Position numbers and translations under genes: made by a program | Shown here: piece after piece, positions 7,326 to 15,095 of the stretch | How the letters are laid out: the number at the start of each line of letters is the position of its first letter | Numbering within the stretch: the first letter of the stretch is position 1 | The notes under the pieces: model-generated | Told to the model about the DNA's origin: nothing | What the model saw: only the letters and a program-made list of their open reading frames with translations | Database searches by the model: none | Assembly (NCBI GenBank): GCA_038247175.1 | Contig: JBBRVD010000068.1 | Span: 1-17,867, forward strand | Direction: 5' to 3' | Source of the DNA: CAISIP01 sp038247175 | GTDB taxonomy: Bacteria; Pseudomonadota; Gammaproteobacteria; Burkholderiales; Burkholderiaceae_C | DNA length: 17,867 bases

Positions 7326-8295
7326 CCACATTGCGCCAGGCACGGTAATCGGCCTCGATGAAAGCCCCCAGCAAGGCTGGTGAGCCCGGCGCCGGTTCCA
7401 CCGCGTCGTTGCGAAAGCGCGCCAGCACATCAGGCATGCCGACAATCTGGTTGATCGCCGCATTGAGCTTGTCCACGATGGCCAACGGGGTGCCAGCCGG
7501 CGCCATGATCGCGAAATAGTTCACCACGTCGATACCGGCCAGACCCGACTCGGCCATGCTGGGCACGTCGGGCAAGGCCGGCGACCGTTTCGCGCTGGTG
7601 ACCGCCAGCGGCCTGACCCGGCCGTCCTTGATGAACGGCAACAAGGCGGGAATGGTGCCAGTGACCAGCTGGACCTGGTCCGACAGCATGTCCAGCGTGG
7701 CCGGCGCGACGCCGCGATACGGAATATGGGTAATGAAGGTGCCGGTGCGCGACTTGAGCAACTCCAGCACCAGGTGGTTCACGCCACCGGCGCCCGCCGA
7801 GCCGTAGTTCAGCGCGCCGGGGCGGCGCTTGGCCAGCTCCACCAGCTCGCGCATGTTGCTCACGGGCAACTTGGTGTTGGTGGCCCAGACCAGAGGACCG
7901 GTGGCGATCATGCCTACCGGCACGAACTGGCGCAGTGGGTCGTAGCCAGCACTCGGCAACGACGCAGCGACGGTCGTGAACGGGGAGGCAACCAGCAGCA
8001 GGGTATAACCATCCGCAGCTTGCTGCGCCACATATTGGGTGCCGATAGCGCCAGACGCACCGGCCCGGTTCTCGACGATAAAGGTTCCGCCGAATACCTC
8101 CCCGAGTTTTTGCGCCACCAGGCGACCCATGGCATCGGTACCGGCACCGGGCGCGAACGGTACGATGATGCGCACCGGCCGCTCCGGCCACGCCGACTGC
8201 GCTTGCGCTCCAGCCGAGCCAGCGCCGAGCACGAGACCGACGCACAGGGCGCCCAGCCGGGCGGTTCGTATCAGAAACAATCGCTTCATGGTCAT
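7297..8295 (-). CDS. Bug/TctC-family periplasmic solute receptor 1
   Basis: This is an extracytoplasmic binding protein of the tripartite tricarboxylate transporter type (Bug family, PF03401), usually for carboxylates or aromatic acids. The 332-residue precursor starts MTMKRLFLIRTARLG and has a hydrophobic core and a probable signal peptidase site after AGA (residue 30). Mature-protein landmarks are WPERPVRIIVPFAPGAGTD, ENRAGASGAIG, ADGYTLLL, LNYGSAGAGG, THIPYRG and MAPAGTP. The ATG at 8295 and the one at 8289 are both possible; a longer reading to 8373 would disrupt the signal peptide. No TctA or TctB membrane genes are nearby, so it is an orphan receptor, as most Bug proteins are. The ligand cannot be predicted. 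Its stop lies inside the convergent hpnE. Confidence 0.9.
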   Translation of the reverse strand: MTMKRLFLIRTARLGALCVGLVLGAGSAGAQAQSAWPERPVRIIVPFAPGAGTDAMGRLVAQKLGEVFGGTFIVENRAGASGAIGTQYVAQQAADGYTLLLVASPFTTVAASLPSAGYDPLRQFVPVGMIATGPLVWATNTKLPVSNMRELVELAKRRPGALNYGSAGAGGVNHLVLELLKSRTGTFITHIPYRGVAPATLDMLSDQVQLVTGTIPALLPFIKDGRVRPLAVTSAKRSPALPDVPSMAESGLAGIDVVNYFAIMAPAGTPLAIVDKLNAAINQIVGMPDVLARFRNDAVEPAPGSPALLGAFIEADYRAWRNVVTTQKLVIE

Positions 8296-8370
8296 GCAAT
8301 CCGGTAGCGGTGGGAGGTCGATGGGATCGTGCAACGACGACGTCTGCACGGCCAGATTGTGCGCCGAACG

Positions 8371-8391
8371 CATGACCGTCCCATGACAGTC
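8371..8391. promoter_or_regulatory. Direct repeat CATGACMGTC x2, 11-bp period, upstream of Bug receptor 1
   Basis: CATGACCGTC (8371-8380) and CATGACAGTC (8382-8391) differ by one base and recur at 11 bp, one helical turn. They lie 76 bp upstream of the receptor ATG and just past the HAD stop. This fits a paired site for a regulator or a relic of duplication. Nothing in the window names the protein. Confidence 0.25.
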
Positions 8392-8396
8392 GGCCC

Positions 8397-9098
8397 TCAG
8401 TGCGCCTCTGCCAGCAGGCTGCACAGTTGTTGCAGGTCGGTCACGCTGGCATGCGGCCGCGCCTCGTGTTGCCAGTCGTGTCCGCCGCGGTTCACCCACA
8501 CGGTCTGCATCCCGGCGCCGAGTCCGCCCAGTACATCGAGCGCCGGATCGTCGCCGACATGCAGCACCTCATGCGGCGCGACGCCGGCGGCCTGGGCGGC
8601 GGCTTGGAAGATCCGCACATCCGGCTTGCCCACGCCAAAGACATGCGCGCTCATGTTGGCCGCGAAATGTTGGCCGATGCCGACCCGGTGGATGTCGGCA
8701 TTGCCATTGGACACCGCAACGATCGGGTAACGCGAGGCCAGCCAGGCCAGCGCCGGCAAGGCGTCGTCATACAACTGGACCTGCATGCGGCACTCGAAAA
8801 AGACATCGAAGGCCGGCTCTGCCAGTGCCACGTCCTCGCCGTTGCGGCGCAAGGCGGCTCGAATACTCTCCAGGCGAAGCACGCTCATGTTGTGGCTCAG
8901 GGCGGGATGGTTGCGCACAACCTCCTCACGCACAGCCTGGCGGCGCGCCGGATCGGCAAAAACCGCGGCGGCGCCGGGCGCGCGGGTCTGCAGGAAGGCC
9001 AGCATCTGCGCCTCGGCACGGGTGATGACGGGCCAGATCGGCCACAACGTGTCGTCCAGGTCCAGGCCAATGGCCCTGATGCGCGAAATATCCAGCAT
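8397..9098 (-). CDS. HAD-superfamily hydrolase (subfamily IA, phosphatase-like)
   Basis: This is a cytoplasmic haloacid dehalogenase-like phosphohydrolase. All four HAD motifs are visible: motif I GLDLDDTLWP with nucleophile D13 and acid D15; motif II VAVSNGN with S130; motif III GVGKPD with K158; motif IV HVGDDPALD with D183 and D184. A helical cap lies between motifs I and II. The 233-residue protein is of ordinary size. The ATG at 9098 is chosen because it puts motif I at the usual distance. An upstream in-frame ATG at 9119 overlaps the hemH start codon on the other strand. The substrate is not predictable; nucleotide or sugar phosphates are typical for the subfamily. The receptor gene follows 101 bp downstream on the same strand and may be co-transcribed. 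Confidence 0.88.
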   Translation of the reverse strand: MLDISRIRAIGLDLDDTLWPIWPVITRAEAQMLAFLQTRAPGAAAVFADPARRQAVREEVVRNHPALSHNMSVLRLESIRAALRRNGEDVALAEPAFDVFFECRMQVQLYDDALPALAWLASRYPIVAVSNGNADIHRVGIGQHFAANMSAHVFGVGKPDVRIFQAAAQAAGVAPHEVLHVGDDPALDVLGGLGAGMQTVWVNRGGHDWQHEARPHASVTDLQQLCSLLAEAH

Positions 9099-9117
9099 AG
9101 CTGCGGGAGAATACAGC

Positions 9118-10218
9118 ATGACCGCACCCCGCTTCCAAACCGAACCCCCATACACCCATGGACAGCCGGCGCGCTGCGCCATCCTGTACTGCAACCTGGG
9201 AACTCCCGACTCGCCGACCACCCCTGCCGTGCGGCGTTACCTGGCTGAATTCCTGAGCGACCGGCGGGTGGTCGAGATACCGCGGCTGTTGTGGTTACTG
9301 ATCCTGCACGGCATCATCCTGCGCGTGCGGCCCGCCAAGTCTGCCGCCAAATACGCCAGCGTCTGGACCGAAGCCGGCTCGCCGCTGCGGGTCTGGACCG
9401 AAAAGCAGGCCTTGCTGCTGCAGGGCTGGCTGGCGCAACGCGGCCATCCGGTGCGGGTGCGCCACGCCATGCGGTATGGCCAGACGTCGATCGCAGAGCA
9501 ACTCGACGCGCTCAAGGCCGAGGGTGTGAACCGGGTGCTGGTGCTGCCGGCATATCCACACTATTCCGCCACCACCACCGCCAGTGTGTTCGACGCGGTG
9601 TATGCCTGGGCGGCGCGCACCCGGCAGATTCCGGAACTGCGATTCGTCAACCATTACCACGACGATCCTGCTTACATCGAGGCGCTGGCCAAGCATATCC
9701 GCAGGCAATGGCAGACCCATGGCCGGGGCGACAAACTGGTGTTGAGTTTCCACGGCGTACCCCATCGCAGCCTGCTGCTGGGTGACCCCTACCACTGCGA
9801 ATGCCATAAGACGGCGCGGCTGCTGGCAGAGCGGCTCGGCCTGGGCAAGGATGCCTACATGGTGACGTTCCAATCGCGCTTGGGCCGTGCCAAGTGGCTC
9901 GAGCCGTATACCGAGCCCAGCCTGGTCCAGCTGGCGCGCGCCGGCACGGCACGGGTGGACGTTGTGTGTCCAGGTTTCACGAGTGACTGCCTGGAGACAC
10001 TGGAGGAAATCGCCATCGAGGCCAAGGCCGCATTCCTGGGCGCCGGCGGCAAGGAGTTCCACTACATCCCCTGCCTGAACGACCAGCCAGAATGGATCAA
10101 TGCCTTGTGCGCGGTGTCCACGCGACACATGCAGGGCTGGCCGACGCAGGCAGGCGACGACAGCGAGTCGCGGGAACGCTCGAGCGAGCGTGCCCGGGCG
10201 CTGGGCGCGAAACAATAA
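9118..10218 (+). CDS. hemH: Ferrochelatase
   Basis: Ferrochelatase inserts ferrous iron into protoporphyrin IX, the last step of haem b synthesis, at the cytoplasmic membrane surface. The 366-residue protein carries the family opening ILYCNLGTPDSP, the catalytic histidine in LSFHGVP (H212), and the acidic metal-site motif CPGFTSDCLETLEEI (E293 is the expected catalytic glutamate). A cysteine pair in DPYHCECHKTARLL is noticeable. The ATG at 9118 has GGGAG (9105-9109) at 8 bases. The start is only 19 bp from the divergent HAD start, so the promoter must lie within the HAD coding region. The last 30 or so residues are polar and arginine-rich, beyond the conserved domain. No clear terminator follows. 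Confidence 0.95.
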   Translation: MTAPRFQTEPPYTHGQPARCAILYCNLGTPDSPTTPAVRRYLAEFLSDRRVVEIPRLLWLLILHGIILRVRPAKSAAKYASVWTEAGSPLRVWTEKQALLLQGWLAQRGHPVRVRHAMRYGQTSIAEQLDALKAEGVNRVLVLPAYPHYSATTTASVFDAVYAWAARTRQIPELRFVNHYHDDPAYIEALAKHIRRQWQTHGRGDKLVLSFHGVPHRSLLLGDPYHCECHKTARLLAERLGLGKDAYMVTFQSRLGRAKWLEPYTEPSLVQLARAGTARVDVVCPGFTSDCLETLEEIAIEAKAAFLGAGGKEFHYIPCLNDQPEWINALCAVSTRHMQGWPTQAGDDSESRERSSERARALGAKQ

Positions 10219-10412
10219 CCCGCCCGAGCGCCAGCGAGGCTCAGACGGCGCGGCGCCCGCCAGCCGACTCTGCGCAGCATGCCAGCGGGTTTCCCGCACC
10301 CGAGAACCGGTTTACTCTGTGCCTTGATGCCTGACTGCCGCAGCCCGAGACGGTCGGCGCTCGTGATCGGTTGCCGGATCTGCAACGCCTGTCGCGGTGA
10401 AGGCAACGCGGC

Positions 10413-11225
10413 TCAGCGCGACTTGTCGGAGGCGCGCAGCCAGTCGGTCACACACGCCAGGAAGGCTTCAGGCTTGTGCAACATGACCCAGTGCCCGGTA
10501 GGAAGCGCCTGTACCCGATTGCCGGGTTGGGCGCGAACCCAGTCCAGCCACCCTGGTGACTGGAACATGAACGGCTTGCGTGTGCCATAGACATACAGCA
10601 GCGGGCAGGCCGGGCGCACCGGTACGGCATGGGAAAAGCCTCCGACGGTGCCGAACCAGCGCATCGCATACGGATAGTTCATCTGCCAGCCGATGGTCGC
10701 CGGGTCGGCGCGACAGCCCAGGGCCCGCGCCATGCGGCGCGTCATCCAGTCACCTGGTGTGCCGCCGATCTTCCAGGCCAGCGCCAGCCAGAACTGGTAG
10801 CCGAACACCTGAACGCGCTGGGTCCGCGTCAAGGACCGGCGCAACGCGCCGGCATTGTGGTCGCCGATATCGACCGCCACAATGCGCGACACCCGTCCGG
10901 GATGGCGCGCGGCGAATTCGTAACCGAACACACAACCCCAGTCATGCATCAGCAACGTCACCGGCAGGCCGGGACTGACCTGGTCTGCCACGGTCAACAG
11001 CCATTCGCACATGTCGTCCAGCGACATCGGGAGCGGTTCGGCACGCAGGTCGAACCCCGGCAATGTGAAACGCACGCAGCAGTAGTGGTGCTTCAGCACT
11101 TCGACGGTCGCGTCCCAGAGCCGGAAACTGTCTGGCCAGCCATGCAGCATGACAACGGCATGGGGATGATCGCCCTCGAACCGGATCTCGACACCCTGCA
11201 CTGAAATACGCGCAACCGCTGACAT
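10413..11225 (-). CDS. Alpha/beta hydrolase, epoxide-hydrolase-like
   Basis: This is an alpha/beta-hydrolase-fold enzyme of the aspartate-nucleophile group (epoxide hydrolases and haloacid/haloalkane dehalogenases). The 270-residue protein has the oxyanion motif LHGWPDS (residues 27-33), a nucleophile elbow LMHDWG with D95, and a C-terminal histidine in PTGHWVM (H245). Where relatives usually have the charge-relay acid (GxxDP), this one reads YGTRKPFMF, so the acid is moved or missing; the exact reaction is uncertain. The ATG at 11225 follows a purine stretch (GGGAAAAGAG); an upstream in-frame GTG at 11258 would add 11 residues. It lies about 210 bp after the M48 protease gene on the same strand and converges on hemH. 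No signal peptide is seen. Confidence 0.82.
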   Translation of the reverse strand: MSAVARISVQGVEIRFEGDHPHAVVMLHGWPDSFRLWDATVEVLKHHYCCVRFTLPGFDLRAEPLPMSLDDMCEWLLTVADQVSPGLPVTLLMHDWGCVFGYEFAARHPGRVSRIVAVDIGDHNAGALRRSLTRTQRVQVFGYQFWLALAWKIGGTPGDWMTRRMARALGCRADPATIGWQMNYPYAMRWFGTVGGFSHAVPVRPACPLLYVYGTRKPFMFQSPGWLDWVRAQPGNRVQALPTGHWVMLHKPEAFLACVTDWLRASDKSR

Positions 11226-11438
11226 CGGCTCTTTTCCCGGATTCGCAAGATGTTGCACCAGAACGGGATCCTGGCAACGGGCAAAAACAACAGCATCCCG
11301 TGCTGGCTGGGCCCGCGGGTCATGTTGAACGATGGCATCAACCGGGGCAGAGGGCTTCGATTCTAGCCACGGCCCCGCGCGGAGATGGGCCGCTGGCAGC
11401 GCGCGCCCGACAACCCTTTAGCGGTCTCGGCGCCAGCT

Positions 11439-12494
11439 TCAATCGTCAGCTGCGGCGCGGAAAAACCGGATACGTTCGGCGTCTGCCGGGTGCGAAGCGA
11501 TGGAAATGCCGCTCCAGGCACTGTCGCCCTCCGAGGTGTCCTGTCCGTTCTGGCGGCGCTGTTCGGCCATCACCTCGAAGAAACGCACCATCGCCAGCGG
11601 CGACATGCCGGCAGCCTTGAGCATGCGTGCCGACACCCGGTCGGCCTCGCGCTCGGCCGCACGCGAATAACTCGCGTTGCCCAGCAGCGCTGGCGCCGCG
11701 GCAAACAAGGCGCTGAAATCGCCAAACACGACAGCGGCAACCCCCGTAAGCACCGTGCCCTGGACCAGCATGCGCAAGCCGTGGCGATGTTGCAGATGAC
11801 CCAGCTCATGCGCCAGCACTCCCAGGATCACGGCTTCGTCGTGCTGGAACAAGGTCGCCAATGCATCCGTCATGATCATCGTTCCGCCCGGCAGCGCGAA
11901 GGCATTGGGTCCGCTTCGGCTGCTGCGGAACTCCAGCCGCCAGCGCGGCACAGTGCCCGGTGGCTGCGCGGCGGCGAATCGGCGCAATGCGTCACGCAGC
12001 CGCGCCTGCTGCGCCGTTGGCAGTTGGCTCGGTTGCAGCAGGAAGCGGTCGACGGAGCCCAGCGCGGACTCGCCGATGGCGGCATCCACCGACACGGGTG
12101 TGGCCGCAACGACCAGTTCAGCCAGGGCGGGAAGCCCCCAACGCTGCAATGCAAGCGCCAGCACCACGAGCGCGGCGACGCTGGCCAGCACCCAGCGCCC
12201 GCTGCCCTGCATGCGCACGACCAGACCCGGTGCACGGCCGCTGGCGCGGCACCAGGCATCCCAGGCGGCGCCGTCGGCACAGTGGACTGCACCGCCGCTT
12301 GCCATGTGCAGGACACGCGGGCCGTGACGGGTCGGCTCGGGCCACTGCACGTCACTGGCTGGCACCCGGCGCTCGAATCCATCACCGCGCACCAGCAGAT
12401 CCTGGCCCACCAGTTGCACGGTGACCGGATGCTCGCTGGCGTGGGTGCCGTCGAAATAACGCGCTTCCAGCACCGGTGCGTCGGTCTCTCGCAT
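11439..12494 (-). CDS. M48-family membrane metalloprotease
   Basis: This is a zinc metallopeptidase of family M48 (Oma1/HtpX/BepA relatives). The 351-residue protein has a beta-rich soluble N-terminus of about 95 residues (YFDGTHASEHPVTVQLVG), a membrane helix at about 101-119, then the protease domain. The zinc-binding HELGH is at 229-233, with the third ligand glutamate E283 in AEREADRV. Upstream of the active site are NAFALPGGTMIMTD and a second hydrophobic stretch after HELGH (MLVQGTVLTGVAAVVFG). There is no signal peptide or lipobox, so it looks anchored by the internal helix. It starts 6 bp after the yjgN stop. Genes of these two families are commonly paired, suggesting that the protease acts with or on the YjgN membrane protein. 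The substrate is unknown. Confidence 0.9.
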   Translation of the reverse strand: MRETDAPVLEARYFDGTHASEHPVTVQLVGQDLLVRGDGFERRVPASDVQWPEPTRHGPRVLHMASGGAVHCADGAAWDAWCRASGRAPGLVVRMQGSGRWVLASVAALVVLALALQRWGLPALAELVVAATPVSVDAAIGESALGSVDRFLLQPSQLPTAQQARLRDALRRFAAAQPPGTVPRWRLEFRSSRSGPNAFALPGGTMIMTDALATLFQHDEAVILGVLAHELGHLQHRHGLRMLVQGTVLTGVAAVVFGDFSALFAAAPALLGNASYSRAAEREADRVSARMLKAAGMSPLAMVRFFEVMAEQRRQNGQDTSEGDSAWSGISIASHPADAERIRFFRAAADD

Positions 12495-12500
12495 GCGGGC

Positions 12501-13679
12501 CTACAAGCCGATGTCGATACCCAGCAGGTCACCGGCCGCATCGCCGGCTGCCTCGACATCGGATGCCTGCAGCAGACTGACCAGGGTCGCTGGATCCTGG
12601 CGCGTCTTGATGACGACCGCCTCCAGCCGCATGCGGGTGGTCGCCACCACGGCAAACGGCCAGTACAGGCCCAGCGTGAACAACATCAGCAGCCAGTTCT
12701 TGGCGGTGAGCCAGAACAGCCGGGAAAACCGTAGCTGGCTGACGAAACGCATCGAGCGACTGCCGGTCTTGGTCCACACCAGATTCTGAAGGCCGGTCGT
12801 GAAGTATGTCTTGAGCACGATGTAAGCCACCAGCATCAGTGGCAGGGCCAGAGGCGCCAGCACGGCGAGCATGCGGCCACCACCAAGGCCACTTTGCGCC
12901 GAAGAAAAATGCGCGATACCGAACGACGCCGCAACCAACAGCGGCAACAGCAGCGACAGGCCGATGCATTTGAACGTCAGCAGGTAGAACGCGCCGGCCG
13001 TGGCCTTGAACCCGGTCTGCAGCGATGCCAGGCCATAGTTCTCGTGCTGATACCGCTTGAGGTTGCGCAACAACCAGGGCAACACAGCCAGCGTCACCAA
13101 CACGATGGCCAGCGTCAGGTAGGCGTACCAGGCGGGTGGGTTTTCCAGGCTCGTAACCCAGGGCAGAGCAGCGCCGATCAACAACGCCGGAACGAACAGC
13201 GGCAACCATGCGCGGTACGCACCTGCCAGCGTGCCACTGAAAACGAAGCGCATGCCGCGCCAACTGGTATTGGCCAGTCGGAATCGCATCGACGACTTGA
13301 GCAGGGCCGGTGCGATGGACGCCACCAATATCAGCGCGATGATTCCGGCCAGCACCGAAAACTGCCCGGCCAGCGAATACAAGGCGAACAACAGGCCCAC
13401 CAGCAGATACCCTCGCAACATCGAGCCCGGTTTGCCGTGGAAACCCAGTGGCGTGCTGTCCACCAGCGTATTGCCGTGGAAATAGCGCAGGCGCCGCGCC
13501 TTGGCCCAGGGGTAATACAGTGTGAACGTCACCAACACCAGCAACAGGTTGACGATCCAGATGCGGAAATATTCGCTGCCAGACCCGATGAAACGGATCG
13601 AGAGTTGCCGCACCTGCACTGCAGGCCCGTCGTTCGGTTCCATCATCGAATCGACTGCCACTGCTGGTGCGTCGCGCAT
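12501..13679 (-). CDS. yjgN: YjgN family inner-membrane protein (DUF898)
   Basis: This is a polytopic membrane protein of the YjgN/DUF898 family, which has no settled function. At 392 residues it has the family opening IRFIGSGSEYFRIWIVNLLLVLVTFTLYYPWAKARRLRYFHGNTLVDSTPLGFHG. A similar GSRSMRFVSQLRFSRLFWLTAKNWLLMLFTLGLYWPFAVVATTRMRLEAV stretch near the C-terminus suggests an internal duplication. I count about eight hydrophobic segments. The ATG at 13679 is chosen because AGGGA sits 4-5 bases upstream; the ATG at 13697, six codons earlier, is the alternative. The M48 gene follows after 6 bp. The gene name is used by family only; orthology to the E. coli gene is not shown. Confidence 0.87.
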   Translation of the reverse strand: MRDAPAVAVDSMMEPNDGPAVQVRQLSIRFIGSGSEYFRIWIVNLLLVLVTFTLYYPWAKARRLRYFHGNTLVDSTPLGFHGKPGSMLRGYLLVGLLFALYSLAGQFSVLAGIIALILVASIAPALLKSSMRFRLANTSWRGMRFVFSGTLAGAYRAWLPLFVPALLIGAALPWVTSLENPPAWYAYLTLAIVLVTLAVLPWLLRNLKRYQHENYGLASLQTGFKATAGAFYLLTFKCIGLSLLLPLLVAASFGIAHFSSAQSGLGGGRMLAVLAPLALPLMLVAYIVLKTYFTTGLQNLVWTKTGSRSMRFVSQLRFSRLFWLTAKNWLLMLFTLGLYWPFAVVATTRMRLEAVVIKTRQDPATLVSLLQASDVEAAGDAAGDLLGIDIGL

Positions 13680-14123
13680 AGATTCCCTGTTCGTCATGCG
13701 GCGCACGATCGCCCACAGCATCGATGGTAGCGCCAGACACGCGATCTGCCTGCCGTTCCATCCTGAAATTCGCGTACAGCGGCCACGTCCTGAGGAAACC
13801 GTCCGATCCATACCCGAGCACCCCCGGTCGTCCAGCGCCAGCGCCGTCAGGGGCCGTCCGGCGGCATCCGGGTCTCGCCCCAACAGGCGAGGTCGCAATG
13901 TTCGGCAAAGGTTTGCCTGTGGTCTGCCGGGTCAGGCCCGCAATACGGGGCAGGAGGAGCAGGAGGAGCAGGAGGAGCAGGAGGGGCAGGAGGAGCAGGA
14001 GGAGCCGGGCGGGGACTGTCACTTATCATGCGAATTCCCCCATCAACACCGCAACGAGCCCGATCCAGCTGTGCGCCGGTGGGGTCACAGGGCTGCGATT
14101 CAGCCCACCTCGAGGAAATCATC
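13680..14123. other. Intergenic region between divergent yjgN and Bug receptor 2
   Basis: About 440 bp without a convincing gene. Open frames exist on both strands, but they are low-complexity and match no family. The region must hold the promoters of both flanking genes. I see no clear -35/-10 pair for either. The only notable structure is the 9-bp minisatellite at 13951-14004. Confidence 0.6.
13951..14004 (+). repeat. Minisatellite (CAGGAGGAG)6, SD-like
   Basis: Six uninterrupted 9-bp copies of CAGGAGGAG; the fourth reads CAGGAGGGG. Each copy contains AGGAGG, the full anti-Shine-Dalgarno complement. The array is G-rich on the plus strand and ends 119 bp before the Bug receptor 2 ATG. No start codon follows closely enough to be served by it. 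Length variation by slippage is plausible. Confidence 0.9.
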
Positions 14124-15095
14124 ATGACATTGACCCCCTGGAAGTTGCTTTTTGTTTCGGCTGCCATTGTCCTGTCGGGCAGCGCTTTCGCCCAAGCCGA
14201 CTGGCCCACGAAACCCGTACGCATCGTCGTGCCCTTCGCTGCCGGCGGCACCACCGACATCACGGCCCGCGTGATCGCGGACGAACTCACCAAGGCCGTC
14301 AAGCAAAGCTTCGTCGTCGACAACAAGGGCGGCGCCGGCGGCAACGTGGGCGCGGCCGAAGTGGCACGCTCCGCGCCCGATGGGTACACCTTCCTGATGG
14401 GCACACCCGGCACACAGGCGATCAACCAGTTCCTGTATCCGAAGATGCCCTACGACACGGCCAAGGACTTTGCGCCGGTGTCGTTCATCGTGCGCGTGCC
14501 CAACGTGCTGGTCGTCAACCCCGGTGTCAACGCCAAGTCGCTGAAGGAACTGATCGCGCTGGCCAAGAGCAAACCCGGGGCCCTGTCCTATGGCTCGCCA
14601 GGCAACGGTACCACCGGTCACCTGTCGACCGAGTTGTTCAAGGGCCGGGCCGGCGTTTTTGTCACGCACATCCCCTACCGTGGCAGTGGCCCGATGCTGC
14701 TCGACCTCATGTCCGGACAGATCCAGATGGCGATCGACAACCTGCCCTCGGCCATGCCCCACATCAAGGCTGGAAAACTCGTCGCCCTGGGTGTGACCGG
14801 CGACAAGGCCAACAGCCAGTTGCCCGACGTACCACCGGTGGCCTCCGTGCTGCCAGGGTATGCGGCTGAATCCTGGTTCGTGTTGATGGCACCGGCCGGC
14901 ACGCCTCCAGCCATCGTCAACCGGGTCTCGGCCGAAGTTGACAAGATCCTGAAGAAGCCGGAGGTGGTCGAACGCTTCAAGGGCATGGGGGCGGAGCCGG
15001 TTGGCGGCACACCTGAGCAACTGGGCCAGTTCATTGCAGCCGAGACCGGCAAGTGGTCCCAGGTGGTCAAGGCATCGGGCGCCAAGATCGATTGA
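14124..15095 (+). CDS. Bug/TctC-family periplasmic solute receptor 2
   Basis: This is a second extracytoplasmic receptor of the Bug family (PF03401). The 323-residue precursor has a signal peptide MTLTPWKLLFVSAAIVLSGS with likely cleavage after AFA (residue 23). The family pattern follows: WPTKPVRIVVPFAAGGTTD, DNKGGAGGNVGA, APDGYTFLMG, LSYGSPGNGTTGHLS, THIPYRGSGPMLLDLMSGQIQ, DVPPVASV and MAPAGTPP. The ATG at 14124 has AGGA (14113-14116) with a 7-base gap. No transporter membrane subunits or catabolic genes flank it, so it too is an orphan and its ligand is unknown. It is clearly diverged from receptor 1, so the two are not a recent duplication. Confidence 0.93.
   Translation: MTLTPWKLLFVSAAIVLSGSAFAQADWPTKPVRIVVPFAAGGTTDITARVIADELTKAVKQSFVVDNKGGAGGNVGAAEVARSAPDGYTFLMGTPGTQAINQFLYPKMPYDTAKDFAPVSFIVRVPNVLVVNPGVNAKSLKELIALAKSKPGALSYGSPGNGTTGHLSTELFKGRAGVFVTHIPYRGSGPMLLDLMSGQIQMAIDNLPSAMPHIKAGKLVALGVTGDKANSQLPDVPPVASVLPGYAAESWFVLMAPAGTPPAIVNRVSAEVDKILKKPEVVERFKGMGAEPVGGTPEQLGQFIAAETGKWSQVVKASGAKID

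Noticed and set aside
9099..9221. Upstream extension of the HAD hydrolase to 9221
   Set aside because: It would be antisense to the hemH start and adds residues before the usual N-terminal motif I with no family similarity.
10219..10412. Terminator or small gene between hemH and the convergent hydrolase
   Set aside because: GC-rich stretches occur, but no stem followed by a T-run; short open frames have no ribosome site or family match.
11360..11365. TAGAAT on the minus strand as a -10 box for the epoxide-hydrolase-like gene
   Set aside because: The -10 match is 5/6, but nothing resembling TTGACA lies 16-18 bases upstream, so it is not listed as a promoter.
13951..14004. The 9-bp array as a CRISPR
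   Set aside because: Units are adjacent with no spacers, far shorter than CRISPR repeats, and no cas genes are present.
13847..14425. Minus-strand open frame with a Pro-Pro-Ala repeat segment
   Set aside because: The repeat is the translated minisatellite, and the N-terminal part lies antisense to Bug receptor 2. No start signal or homology is evident.
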